Source: Allodiplogaster sudhausi (Eukaryota; Nematoda; Chromadorea; Rhabditida; Diplogasteridae). From it: a DNA stretch of 64,000 nucleotides. The position numbers were made by a program, and so were the translations under genes. This document shows, one piece after another, positions 51,782 through 63,998 of this stretch. Positions within the stretch are counted from its first letter, which is position 1; every line of letters begins with the position of its first letter. The stretch is from positions 3,883,501-3,947,500 of the forward strand of contig CALZFC010000029.1 of the NCBI GenBank assembly GCA_945643635.1. Direction: 5' to 3'. The notes beneath the pieces were generated by a model. That model ran no database searches, had not been told where the DNA came from, and was given only the letters and a program-made list of their open reading frames with translations.

Positions 51782-54700
51782 TCTCTCTCTCCTTCTTCTC
51801 TCTCTCATTTTTCTCTCTCTCTCCAGACTTGGCGTGCCGCCGTAACTCAGTGCTGCTTCTCGCTCGGCATCGGCATCGGCACAATGCTCGCGCTCTCCTC
51901 CTACAATCCACGCACGCACAATCCGTACAAGGTGCGCTATCATTGAAACGAATTCAGGCAAAACGGCGCGAATTCAAAAGCACATTTTCGCTTCTGTGCA
52001 GGACGCCGTGATCATCGCGGCCGCCGACTCGTTCATGTCCGTCTTCGGTGGCATCGCCGTCTTCTCCATCCTCGGCTTCATGGCCAAGAGTCTCGGCAAA
52101 ACGGTGCCCGAGGTCGTTGAATCGGGTAAGATTTCCATGTCTACGACCACTCCATCAGATTCGAATAATTCTACTTGTTAGTCCTTGAAATAATCTTGGA
52201 TACCTCGAGCACACCCTTACCAACCAATAATGCCGTGAACCAACCGGATAATTAATTTAAAACCTTTAAATGTATAATAATAATTAATACAATTGGAATT
52301 ATAGTCAGAGAGTGAAACGCTGAAGGATTGCACTTAAAAAAAAACAAATAGAAAAATAATTTTAAACAGTAATGTTAGAAATCCGGAACCCGTCTTTTCA
52401 TGCTGCTTAGATGAGTAAAAAGCTAAAAAAAAAAAGTTCGCGACATACATATCTAAATAATATATTTATTACATAATAATAAAAACAAGTACAAAAAAAA
52501 GAATTGTTCGACCTCTGCTGATTCTCTCTCCCCCTTCTCACAATCAGGCCTGACACTCGCCTTCGTCGCGTACCCGACCGCGATGGCCGAGATGTCCGTG
52601 TCGTGGCTGTGGTCCTTTCTCTTCTTCTTCATGATCTTCCTCCTCGGCATCTCGACCATGTTTGGTGAGTCCATAAAAGGACAACGGTTTTTTTCTTTCT
52701 TTTTAACCATTTATTTTGCACTCTTACTGTTGAAAACTTCCCCCGTTTGCTAGCGTTATCAGACCGTTTTTAACAGTTCCCAGAACCTGTCCAATCGATC
52801 TCTCTCCATAAAATATCATACTAAAGCTTCCGCGAAAACCTGTCATTTCAATCTCACGCCAAAACCTGTCATTTGGAATCTCCCGCCAAAACTTGTCATT
52901 TTGAATCTCCCCCTCGAAAACTTCTAATTTCGAATGTTCCGCCTCGCGTGCAGGCTTCGTCGAGAGTGCGGTCACGTGTATCTCGGACGCGTCGCCCATG
53001 CTGAGGCGGCATCACGCGCTCGTCGTGAGCAGCGTCTGCGCACTCGGCTTTGGACTCACGTTCCTCTTCGTCTTTGGTGTCAGTACCCCCTCATCCTGGG
53101 TGGGGCCTTATTGCACCTATTGGGGGGGGGTCTATCCCGAGCCTTGGGGTAGTCAGACACGTCGGCCTAGCGGCGGGGGCCTCCAATAATATATTTCAGG
53201 GTTTTATCTACCCGGTTTCAAGCCTTGGGGTTGAAACGCCTTGTGGCTCACATCTTCCACTTGGTACTATTGCGTATTCAAGGGTCTGCTCCCGGCCCCA
53301 ACCCATGGGTTCTATTTAATTGCCCACATTTTACTGTTAGACGTTTGCAACAATTCCTTACGATTGCGGTATTTAAAGATAGCATTCGAATATTGAAAAA
53401 GCAACATAGTCCAGTCTTAGATAATCGCTCTCTTTACCATGTAATTATCAGTGTAACCAACAACACGTTTTATTACTTTTAATTAAAAGTGTAATTTATG
53501 CAGAACTCTGTACACTGGTTCAACGTCTTCAACGAGTACGTCGGCTCTTTCGGCCTAGCGCTCATCGTTATCTTCGAGATTGCGCTTATCAACTTTGGCT
53601 ACGGTAACTCTGATAATAGTACCTTTGGCTACGGTAGCTATGATCATCACACTAAAATTGATCATGCTATCGTCCTATTTTCCGGCCCGTGTCGCTATTG
53701 GCGCGACGTGCGCGCAATGCTCGGCCCTCCACGTCATGTCATTGGCAAGATTCTCGGGCCGTCCGGATGGTACCTCAAGATTGCCATGTTCGTTACGGCT
53801 CCCATTTTCGTCGTGGTAAGATATCACATTATGTCCATTTCCTTTACCCTGTTCCTTACTCCATGCCGACTCTTTCTCTCTGCCTGTCCCTCTGTCTCTC
53901 TCTCTGTCTCTCTCTGTCTCTTTCTCTACCTCTCTTTCGCCTACAATCAGCCATTTCAGGTAATCGTCATTAGCACCTTCAGCATCCAACGAATCGTCTA
54001 CGGACAGGGCGCACGATCGTATATGTTGGTACATTCTCTCTCCGTCGCTCCCTCTCCCAATCTCTGACACACTCTCTCTCTCTCACTCTCTCTCACCTCA
54101 CTCTCTTTCGTACTCTCGTTCTATCTCTCTCTATCTCTCTCGATCTTTCTCTCTCTGCCTATTTCTATCTCTCAATCACACACCCACGCGCTCACAAAAT
54201 TATTTCATTCTCCCATTGACCTTCTATATTTGGCCGTAATAAAAAAAACCGCTGGCATCTCTGCTCCCCAAAGTGCCTCTCTCAATTTATCCCGTTGCCA
54301 ATCTCGTCCTTCCCAAACAGCTATCCGCCGTGGACGGAGACGTTCGGCTGGATCATTGGGTCTCTCTCGGCAGTCGCCATTCCAGTCGGCGCCATCGTCA
54401 ACGTCGTTCGATACTGGCGCGATGGCTCGGTTGGGATTTTTGTCATCTTTGAACTTTGATCACTGATCTTTCATCTTTGATCAGGCATCAGAAATGAGAA
54501 AAGATCTTTTATATTATGATCTCTGATTCGACGACACTGGGCCGATGGCTAGGTTTCGTAATTATTGATTTTTTATTATTTTGTAATCTCATTCATTAAC
54601 ACTCTTTTCTTCTTGACTTTCGATTCTGTACACACACAAAAAAAATTGCCATATCAGAAGTGAACATACAAGTATGTATGTCCTCTTGCAACATTCCTCT

Positions 54701-54964
54701 GCATATCTCTTTCCTAAAATCTCTCTGAAGGCAGCAATTGCCATATACAATTCATTTAAACACAGTTCAAAAATTCCGCTGATGCTTTGAACTTTGATCA
54801 TTGATCTTTGATCCTTTATCCTCTCTTCCTTCTCGCAGGGTTTGCTCGCGCTCCTTCGTGCACACCCCGAGCATCCAGCACTCGTCTATCACCTTGACGA
54901 CGGCGATCAAGAGAGCGAAGTTGACAACAGGGAAGAGACGGCGTCTCCAGATTCGAGGAGCTAA
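46382..54964 (+). CDS. SLC6-family neurotransmitter/amino-acid transporter
   Basis: Exons 46382-46475, 48686-48786, 49128-49209, 49561-49695, 49776-49864, 49925-49982, 50100-50152, ~50345-50448 (5' end uncertain), 50947-51004, 51185-51285, 51416-51527, 51827-51931, 52002-52125, 52548-52664, 52954-53078, 53504-53815, 53960-54024, 54321-54429 and 54839-54964; phases agree around the uncertain join. TM1 has [20 protein letters not shown], the SLC6 substrate/Na+ signature. TM2-3 follow ([13 protein letters not shown]). Extracellular loop 2 has two cysteines (WNTIYC, NALC) and NGS/NNS/NMT sequons. TM6 is [20 protein letters not shown], and TM8 onward include [19 protein letters not shown]. Exon 50947-51004 ends with a GC donor. 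Exon 53504-53815 carries ~28 extra residues before DVRAMLG. These are Na+/Cl--dependent 12-TM transporters; the substrate cannot be named. Exon 1 is inferred from phase. Confidence 0.9.
46495..46705 (+). repeat. 21-bp minisatellite
   Basis: AAAGTAAGTTATGTTACCTTG-type units, clear from 46515 to 46610 and degenerate to ~46705. Lies just after the putative first SLC6 exon. Confidence 0.8.
46981..48686. mobile_element. Palindromic foldback element with TTAA ends (family member 2)
   Basis: Ends TTTAAGAGAGCATGTCAGTA and, mirrored, TACTGACACCCTCTCTTAAG. Arms of ~0.75 kb mirror with sums near 95656 (GGCTACATTT 47093 with its complement ~48557), with a ~150-bp centre. No transposase; open frames such as 47102-47329 (minus) recur in both arms. 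Same TTAAGAGAG termini as the element at 18359-21032. Lies in intron 1 of the SLC6 gene. Confidence 0.75.
49213..49480 (+). repeat. (GA)n array with a ~88-bp higher-order unit in an SLC6 intron
   Basis: GGAAAGCGATTGAAAGAGAG recurs at 49251, 49337 and 49426. The array starts immediately after the donor of exon 49128-49209. Confidence 0.85.
49696..49775 (+). other. 80-bp SLC6 intron resembling a tRNA/SINE head
   Basis: The intron begins GTTAGCCTAGTGGATACGAG (A-box-like TAGCCTAGTGG) and carries GAGTTCGACTTCC (B-box-like) ~40 bp later, then ends TTTTGAG. Spacing fits a tRNA-derived internal promoter, but the T-stem does not pair well. Confidence 0.4.
51737..51826 (+). repeat. (CT)n array forming an SLC6 polypyrimidine tract
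   Basis: CT run ending CTCTCCAG directly at exon 51827. Confidence 0.85.
53079..53503 (+). other. GC-rich, G-run-containing insert in an SLC6 intron
   Basis: The first ~250 bp have C/G runs (GGGGGGGG near 53124) and GC content unlike neighbouring AT-rich introns. No repeat ends or coding frame recognised. Confidence 0.4.
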
Positions 54965-56073
54965 TTCAAACCCTCACCCATCCCATTTCCGGTCCGATCC
55001 TAGTGGTGCCCCCCCCACTCCCCTTCGATATGGTCCAAATTGTGCCCCCCCCCCTCTTCGATCCCGTCCTAATAGAACCCCCCTCTCCACTTATGTACAT
55101 ATATACCCTTCAGCGATCCCTTGAACCCCAGCATCAATTATACAGGATCCAAGGACCCTCTCTACCCCCTCACTATTATTCATGCAATTCGTTGCATTGT
55201 GAATAAGCAACACAGCTTTTCACTCTTCGACCTCCATCGAGGGCATGTACATACATGGGCTTTTAAGCAAAATGTGTCGTTTTAATGAGCGCGACTGGAG
55301 ATATGGAGAATCTCACAAAATTGAGCAAGTACGTGCTATTGTAAAGCTTTAGTCCTAACATTTATTTATTTAGTTCGCCAATTTTTCATTTTGTTTGGCA
55401 ATTTCGTTTCGTCTTTTTTTAAAGATGTATGTTTCTACAAATATAAAGTATACATGTATACATCTACATACATGTGTATGTATACCATTCTAACAAAAGT
55501 TTAAGAGGAGAAGTGATGTACATACTACATACATACATTCATAAATTTAACGTAATCGATCTGTATGGCAGTTTCGACGTTCATTTCCGTGAAATCCTCC
55601 GCACCACAAAAAAATTAATAATTAGTTTTTACAGTTACAAAAAGTTTGAGTTCGTCCGTATAGATCTGAAAAACCATCAGAATGTATTAGAAGTACTCCT
55701 ATACCAATCGTAATACAAGATCACAATAAAATGAGCGATTTTCCTTCATCCAAAAGAAATGATGCGACATGGCATCTATAAAAAAAATCGTTAGGTTTCA
55801 TTGAGCATCTTTCTCTCTTTCTCTCTCCATCTTTCTCTCTTTCTCTCTCCATCTTTCTCTCTTTCTCTCTCCATCTTTCTCTCTTTCTCTCTCCATCTTT
55901 CTCTCTTTCCCTCTCCATCTTTCTCTCTTTCTCTCTCCATCTTTCTCTCTTTCTCTCTCCATCTCTCTCTCTTTCTCTCTCCATCTTTCTCTCTTTCTCT
56001 CTCCATCTTTCTCTCTTTCTCTCTCTCCATCTTTCTCTCTTTCTCTCTCCATCTTTCTCTCACTCTTCTTCTT

Positions 56074-56108
<35 letters not shown>

Positions 56109-56842
56109 TTGTAAATTAGTTCACATTCTGCATATCAAAAATTTGGATGGAAATCGTGATCAAAAGAGTATATTTATTTCAACATTTCACCACTAAAAAA
56201 ACATGCAAATTAAATAAGTAGGATGCATAAGACAAGGGAACTTCAACATCTAAGAGTAGAGCAATACAGTGATATGTATTAATACAGTGGTATTAATGAT
56301 TGAATAAAAAATCCCAAAAAAAACCTAAAAATTAAACGAGAAAAGGTAGTTTGACCAACTAAAATCCCGCTTATCGCTTAGTAACAGAAAACATAACAGA
56401 AAAAAAATGAAATGAATTGATGAGTAATTAAGTGTATTTTCGACCCGAGTAAGAGCCATATTAATAATGAAAATAAACATTAACTGTAGGACGTGGTGTT
56501 GGCTGTCTGTTACATTTGGTAGGGGTGGGTGTGAGAGACGAGGGGAGAGAGATTAAGGAGAGAGAGAGACGATTGGTGAGAGAGAGGTAGATAAAGAGAG
56601 TGTGAGAAGAGGATAGAGATAAAGAGAGTGTAAGTGGAAGAGAGAATAAGAGAGAGCGAGAGAGAGAGAGCGAGAGAGAAAAATTACAGTATTGGAAAAA
56701 TGATAATGCGATGAGGGATTATTTATAAAGAAGAGAAGAGTGTTAGAATAATTTTTGAAAGATTATAGAAATTAAAGAGAAAATGCAAAAATGCTCCGTG
56801 AAAAACAACATCATAAATTCTTCCTCATAGATAGTACATTTC
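54965..56842. other. Intergenic: C-run tract and 22-bp CT minisatellite
   Basis: No gene seen. 55007-55085 carries several C-runs (CCCCCCC). 55806-56062 is a minisatellite of CTTTCTCTCTTTCTCTCTCCAT (22 bp, ~11-12 units). Because 22 is not a multiple of three, all minus-strand frames are open. 56545-56680 has GA tracts. Confidence 0.75.
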
Positions 56843-58688
56843 CTAGTTGAGCATACGAATCGTGAGTGTGGCGGTTCCCTTTTGTGAGGAGAATTCCCTG
56901 CTGCCTCCAGGCAAGGACGCTCCCGGGCACTTGAAGAAAAAGATCTTGAGAGAAGGCGGAGACTCGAGACTTGTCCAAGCCTGAAAAAATGAATTATAAT
57001 TGGGCCTTTTTTTAGTTTTAAAAATGTCTAAAAGAAAAATTAATATGCAAAATGCTAGTTGTTCTTTTATTGAAGTTTGCGAAGAAAACGTATGTATGTA
57101 ACTGACCGCAATGACTTTGGTAACTCTATCGCGTCCCACGACGCACTGGACAAAGGAGGCGCGCTTAGGGCGATCGCGGCCGACGCCATCGACGAGCGCG
57201 TCCAGGATGACGTCAATTGGCATGCACACCGAAGTCAGACGCAGCATCTCGAGGCGCTCGCGGACACTTGGAATGACGGCCGCTGCGTAATCGGCGACGA
57301 GCGGCGTGTCCAGGTAGATCTTGAGCTCAGTGACACTCCGATTGGAGGCGAGAGAAGCGAGGAGCGCAGAGAGGGCAGACGGCGTCGCAGCGACTCGGAC
57401 GGACACTGTCACGTTGGCGCATTGCAGGTGCGCCCATGCGGAGGAGGACAGCGACCCGAGCAGTGCTGAACAAGGTTGCTGCTGCATGAAGCCCAGTGTT
57501 GAATCCACGCACACCCATCGGCAGATTCGGAAAAAAAATTTTGCTTTTTTTTCTGGATTTTTACCCCTCACTTACAGGGTAACACCTCATAGTAAAATTT
57601 ACATACGAAATTGAAACCCAATAAAAAAGAAAGTGACTAGCGCGCACAGAAATAGAAACGGGCACCATTATTCTTTGGGGCCCTGCCGGTCTCCTCCGGG
57701 CCCAAAATCTCTGCTCGACTCCGCCCGCAGATGTCGGGCCGGTGAATTTTGGGCCCGGGCCTGCTCGATTTTTAAGTTTACCAGATTCGAATGTATAATT
57801 CGTAGTTTTCTTAGAGAAATTTTTTCCTTTAAACTTCCCGCTTATAATTAGAAGGCTTCTCATTTATATAATAACGAAGCGAAAAACGACTCCTGAAGTG
57901 CAATTTTACGCATTCGCAATAAGATGTCGGTCGGTTAAATGCATGTTTGCTATCATATTTGCGAAAATCGGGCCCAATCGGGCTCATGGCCGGGCCCGAA
58001 ATTGGGCCCCGCCAGGCTCGAACCAAACGGGCCTTGGAAATTTGAGCCGACCGAGCCTGTTCCATCTCTGACCACGCCGCAACAGGTAAACGATTTTCCG
58101 TTCAGGACTAATTATTTCCATTTTACCATTTTCATTTTCTGACCTGTGTGATTGCTTATTCCGATTAAATCGATTTTCACAAAGGTACTAATGAAAAGGA
58201 ATGAAATTCAATAATAAACGTTTCGAAAATCTCAAATTTATTATTCCCGGTATATGCAATAAAAAAAAATCCTCGCATCGAGATGCTCTGCTCTTCGGGG
58301 CGGGCACAAACAACAACTGTATAGAACAGAGATTGTTTTTGCAGCTTGAGCCAAATTTTATATATATACAGTACCGCCCAACAACCAGGGGTGCAGGAAC
58401 TTTCGGAACTTTCGGAAAGTTCCAAAATGTCCGATCAAATTGTGCGCTTCTGGATAATCGCACGTCGATTTGGTTTGCATATTCAGATTGGTCGGGCTTG
58501 AGTCATGCACCGTACCTTGCTCATCACTGGAGTCGACAGGAGTCGATCCCAAGAACAGGTGGAGGGAGTCGAGGTGAAAAGCCGTGACCAGGTTGTCCAT
58601 AGAAGGAGCAGGACCTCTGCAAGGAGAGGAGTCATCAGACTCGTAGAGAGAGAGGAAATAGCAAGGGAGAGGGAGATAGTGCGCGGGA

Positions 58689-58731
<43 letters not shown>

Positions 58732-59227
58732 AGACTCACCGATAAGGACAATCGAGTGGCGAGACCGCCCAGTCGCTGCCGACGAAATCGGCATGAACAG
58801 AGTCTAGACGCGCACGCTGCATGGAGTGGCTGCAAATGGGAGATGGAAGAGGTCGCGAGGAGAAAAGCAGTACGAGGAAAAGAGAAGGCGCGAAAGGAGA
58901 TCTATATGAATGAAAACATATGTGGAAGTTAATATGCATATTTGAAAATTAAAAGGTACTGAAAAGGTTTTTATTTCAAAGATACTGAATTGATTCTGAT
59001 AGAAAAGAACACGAAAGAGCAACTTCAAAGGCTGTACAAATATAAATGCGAACTGGAACGGACCGAGATGCTCGCTCGACTTCCGTCCACCGTCGGCAGA
59101 CTTGGCGCGCCTTGGCCAGCGTGGCGGGTGGAAGAAAGGCGAAGATGGCAGCCAGCACATCCTTATGGACGTCAGCCGGCCCGCGCCTCAGGTCGAAGTT
59201 GCTAAAGTAGGGATACAAATCACACAT
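56843..59227 (-). CDS. F-box protein
   Basis: Exons in transcript order: 59227(or 59201)-59064, 58829-58740, 58616-58516, 57465-57107 and 56980-56843; all phases agree, ~270 residues. The first exon holds an F-box: DVLAAIFAFLPPATLAKARQ followed by VCRRWTEVE, matching the LPxExLxxIFxFLxxxxL..xVCxxW pattern. The F-box binds Skp1 to bring substrates to an SCF ubiquitin ligase. Downstream is an alternating-hydrophobic region (RLDSVHADFVG, LVTAFHLDSLHLF, VTELKIYLDTP, LEMLRLTSVCMP) that resembles divergent leucine-rich repeats, ending TIRMLN and TAG at 56843-56845. Start choice: an ATG at 59227 is in frame, but an acceptor at 59202 allows an upstream exon. The substrate is unknown. The neighbouring zinc-finger gene is divergently oriented. 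Confidence 0.8.
57670..58060. repeat. GGGCCC-rich insert in an F-box-gene intron
   Basis: Clusters of GGGCCC/GGGCCG/CGGGCC at 57680-57760 and 57968-58045, separated by AT-rich DNA. The two clusters look like diverged inverted or direct copies (GGGCCCGGGCC, GCCGGGCCCGAA). Probably a repeat element; family not recognised. Confidence 0.45.
58695..58729 (+). repeat. (GA)n in an F-box-gene intron
   Basis: Short pure GA run next to the donor of exon 58829-58740. Confidence 0.8.
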
Positions 59228-59468
59228 TCATCATACTATAAAGATACCACAAATACAACATTAAAAGTCCAACGAAAACATGCAGAGACTATTTTAAATT
59301 GCAACAAGACGAGAAATATGACACAAGGTATTTATGTTCACAACATGTTTAGGAATCTTAACTTCATCATCCTCATTTTTCCTCTTGTTTTCATTTCTAT
59401 CGTCTTGGCTTCACCGTCTCTCTCTCTCTCTCTTTCTCTCTTTCCCCGTCTCTCTGTCTATCTTTCTC

Positions 59469-59504
<36 letters not shown>

Positions 59505-60605
59505 AATAGAAATATCCGACGAAAAAACAACTGTTTCTTTTATATTCCCATATGGTCAAGTAAGCCCTAAAAGATCGATTAGAGGCGGTCTCGCTTTATG
59601 AAAGCCAGTATTTAGCCAGAAATTTGCATTTGTTTTTTTAAACTGGTAAAAACGTCTATGTCGATGCAGCCGGTGTATCACAATCAAATCCAAGAAAGGA
59701 GTGCCAACGGGTGGGAATAGGAGGCAGTCTCTGCCCGTCCTGTCCACTTTGCACCCCATTTTCACCAAGGGATGAGAGATACAGACGTTAGAGAACAGCG
59801 AGACAATGAAAGAAATAGAGAGAGGCTAGATACACATTCGTTTCAAATTTGAAATTTTGTTGCGCGCCCGAAATCACCGCTCCTCCAGTTGTGAGTTTTG
59901 CACTTTTTGAAACTTGGTTTTGTCAGATATCAACGGTTTTTCTTTCATCATATACTACTTCCTTTAATAATAACAAAAAGTGCAAGTACCAATTGGTTGA
60001 CGGGTTCCAGCCACCGTTGTTGTTGTTCTTGTAAGAAACCCAGCTCCTCTTCATCGTTCTACTCCGAGTCCCTTCAATGAAGCAGAGAGTTAATTCATTA
60101 CAAATAAGCAAGACAATCACAGGCACAACTACCCAAACTGTGAGAAAGCATCCAAAATGGCACTGGTAGTCTCTCTTACTGCGAAAACGGTGCGCTACTT
60201 TTGCTTTGTTGGCTCTTTTGATCTACCCTTTTTGCAAGCCGACGCAAACTCTGCACACAGAAAAAAATGTGACGCACAATTAATGTTCCATCCAAAATTG
60301 TGACCAAAAATGTGACACGCAAGCGGCCGCCGAAGAGAATTGTGACAACGGATGTCACATTTTGGTGGCAAGGAGGGACGAGGCGATGCGAGAACAGAAA
60401 ATGTGACATTGTACCACTTTCGACCATGTTTAAAAAAATATTCGGAATCATCATTTGAACGGAACGTTTAATTTTCGGAAGAAAATCTCGGGTTAACAAA
60501 CACTTAAAACTTATCCTTTTTTTATTTCATGTTTGTAATATTGAATCGCTTTTTGATATGACATTTATAACGTGTAAGCGTAGCGATTCTGCTCTTTTGT
60601 TTCAG
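59228..60605. other. Divergent intergenic region with CT array
   Basis: (CT)n at 59418-59504. No firm exon; a candidate ATG at ~60156 (MALVVSLTAKT) ends in phase 0 and does not join the next exon. Possible shared promoter region of the F-box and zinc-finger genes. Confidence 0.4.
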
Positions 60606-63600
60606 TTAGAAAGCGAGAGTCCCCGGGCCGCGTAGTTAGCCAAGCTGCTCTTTGTGCTCTCGATCAACAACTGGAGACTCAACTTCTAATAGTAAGTAAT
60701 TGAAAAGTTTAACTCATTCATCCCGCTATTGATATGAAAAAGCTGATTTGTTAATGGTTATTCTTGCAAGTTTCTATTGCAGTTTTTATTCCCTTATTGT
60801 TAGCACTTTTGTCTTCTTTTCTCACGAATGAGTGATAAAATTAACATTATTAAATATGCTGAATATGCAACGTTGTTCTTTTATTATCAGGCTAGCCCTT
60901 CTTGTCTGCGATTGCTGGAACTAGACAGCGTGTCGGCGCGCGCAGCAAGATCAAATTCTTTCGACATCCGAGCGTGGTTTGCTTTTAATTCTTTTCTTCA
61001 TAAGTTGATACATCTGTTAATTGATGCTGCCATTCTTCCCAACGAATTTAAATATTTAATGTGTTTTCTCTTTATTGGTACATTAACTATCGTTTATATT
61101 TCATGTTGAAATTCGTATACTTATTTCAGCAATTTTATATTTTCAGTATTTCTCTTGCCCAATCCACCCAACAACCGCGCACCGCGCAGCTTCAACGCTT
61201 AAGCTGCTGCATTTTTGTCCAGGTACGATAACTTTTCAGACTCGTCTAACAACTTTGACTTTTAAATAAGTTTCGTTCGTTTATTGTTCTTTAAGAGTAC
61301 AAAAAACTCATTTTCCCACACATTGAAAAGTTTGTTCCGAACATTTTTTTTCCTTGTTCATTTGTTATTACCTATTCCACGTTTATTATTTTTCTTAACT
61401 TTGAAAGCAGGATAATACAATTCAAAAGATTTTAAATATAAATAATGCGTTGTTTAGAAAATCGGTACGCACTCTTCCCCTGACTTCCTACCGGAGCTGG
61501 AAGACATCGCATCTCCGCGCAGACCGCGCTTCTGCCATCTGAAGCTGCCGCAGACTTGCGAAGGTTCGTTATGTTTATATACATTGTCTAGTCTTCAATT
61601 CTAGGGTAACGTGGTTAGAAATTTGTAGTTGTTATTATCAGGGAATAGAAGCCACTGTCGATGATCCTAAATATTAGCAAGGTTTGTTAGCTGTTTCTGC
61701 CCATCTGTCCCTCAGGATGATGCCCAAAATTAGGAATTATTCTGTGAAATCGACAATACCTTTTTATACCCTATCGGTTATGTAGTTAATTCAATTTCTG
61801 GGCAAGTTTCTTTTGTTTTCCAGAAAAAAAACCGTAATCAAACCAGCTCTGTATAACTTATTTAAAATAAGCGAAACTGTTCTTTTCTTGTTTCTTTCTT
61901 TTCTTTTCTAAGAAGTACCGTAACCCAACTCGATGTGTATATTTTAAAAAAAGAAAATAAATTTTGGTACGACGAATAATTAATGCTTCTTTTTTGCTCA
62001 ACATTTTATACAGGATTACCATTGTATATTCTGAACTGAAATATTTCCAAATGTAAGTTTTTTCCAGGTCTCCAACAACACGCCGTCAACCACACTGATC
62101 GGAAGCCGTTCCGGTGCGACATTTGCAGCAAGGTGGGATATGATTTAACTTATTTTTTTTAAATATTTAACATACCGTACTCTCGTCCTTAAACTTATCG
62201 AGTATTGGAATACTGTTGGTGCAAGTGAAAAGTTACTTGAAACCTTGAGATGCTTTTGTAAGTGCTTTATGTGACTTACAATTACAATTATCGAAGCTGT
62301 AGTTGCTATTGATTAGCGAAGTTACGCTAAGTTTAGAGAATGTAAGCTTATATCTTTTGACTTTTAAATTATATTCAAAGGTATTTATTTTCTCCCATTT
62401 CTGGGAAACTGTTCTTGATTTTCAGGAGAGTTGCCCAGAACCGTAACCTTACGAAATTTGAGCGAATTAATTCGCGAATCCGTACCAATGATTTATTTTA
62501 AATGGAAAGTGATAAATTTCTGGACAAGTTTAATTTCTTAAAGGTACCGTATCCCAATCTGTTCTGTATGTGTCTGTGCAAGTAAATTCCTTGAAGTAAT
62601 TGAGAATAAGCGATTGCGTTCCTATTCAAAAGAGTAAGTTTTTTGAGTGGATTTTTCTGGGCACCTTTATGTTTACTATAAACTACCGTAACCCAACCAG
62701 TAGTTACAACTGATTGAAAATAAGCGAATCGCTCCATTGTAAGAGTGTTATTTGAAAGTTTTTACAAAGTATTTTTTTCTGGGCAACTCTTTTGTTTACT
62801 ATGAACTACTGTAACACAACCCACTGGTTACAACGAATTGAGAATTAACGAATTGCACAAATGCAAACGTGTGATTTGTATTTTTCTGTTACAAAGTTGG
62901 TTTTTAATTACGTTACAATATCCAATATTTGTTAAGCATGTTATATGCTTAAGAATATTCATACAGAAAAAAAATTCATTATTAAGAGAAAACAATATAG
63001 TTATGGAAGAAAGTTTTAGACGAAAAAAGGAATACAAGGCTGCAAGAACTATAGAAAGAAAGAGCACATAGAAAGATAACATTGAATGTTAATATCTAAT
63101 GAAAAAGGAAAACAACAAATTACAGTTTAGAATCTTAACGATGCGTTGTCCAGCGGACGTCTGCGAGGAGGAGCTTCCTACATTGGCCCACTTAAAACGG
63201 CATTGTCAACAGTCACACCTTGGAGAAAATCAATATCACTGCCGCTTTTGCTCATCTGAGTTCGGACGATTTCAAGCATGGCGGGTTCACTTGAGCCAAC
63301 AACGTGAGTAGTAATTTAAACAAGTAATAACAGTACCTCACTATTGAACATCGCAAGTCTTCTCTTCAGATCCTGCTCTGATGAGGGGTCTTTATTCCGA
63401 CAGCAGCGATAGCGATGGTGCAATGGATGTGGATGTTGCTGACAATGGCAACATGGATGCCTCGTCTCTTCAAGAGGATGTTGAGGAGTTGGACGGCGAC
63501 ATATCTGCAACTGAGCTGGAGGAGGAGGACGATGAGAATGACGACTCGGAAGCGCTCGAAGCTGATGATTCGACCAACTTCTGCGAAACGATTAGAGCCG

Positions 63601-63998
63601 AGATCCTCACCTCCACAAGCCGAATTGGAATAACAGAGTCGGAAACGGATAAAATGGTGGATCTGATTCGCCGTATCGCTAAGAACGTTCGAGCCATGAA
63701 CGACTCCCATTTCGATCAGTTTATGGCGACACTGAACACCGTTGCTACATCATACAGAAGGAAGGCTGCGCTTCGACAAGAACAGGACTACATTGAACCT
63801 TTGCCTCGACAAATGGGGACGATGACTGTCCCCGTACGCGACTTGGATGGGAAGCAGAGTCGTGTCGATCGACCGTGCAAGTTCTACATTGTCCCACTGA
63901 AGGATTCGATAGAAGCGGCCTTTCGGAACGTGGAATTTCAACAGGTTTATCGCTATTTTGTGTTACATTGAAGTATATAGAATCTGTATGCTTTTCAG
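60606..63998 (+). CDS. C2H2 zinc-finger protein, partial (continues past window)
   Basis: Exons 60606-60691, 60891-60976, 61147-61222, 61458-61563, 62068-62132, 63126-63303 and 63370-63944; all phases agree. Another acceptor, TTTTCAG, ends at 63998. The exon-4/5 join gives a finger-like segment followed by HTDRKPFRCDICSK, a C2H2 linker. Exon 6 has CPADVCEEEL..LKRHCQQSH and HCRFCSSEFGRFQAWRVH. Exon 7 is an acidic stretch (SDSSDSDGAMD.., ELEEEDDEND) and then a helical region (TDKMVDLIRRIAKNVRAMND), basic residues, and FYIVPLKDSIEAAFRN. The last block resembles the conserved region after the fingers in repetitive invertebrate zinc-finger proteins of unknown function (from memory, unverified). 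The 5' start (phase-1 entry before 60606) was not found. Confidence 0.7.
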
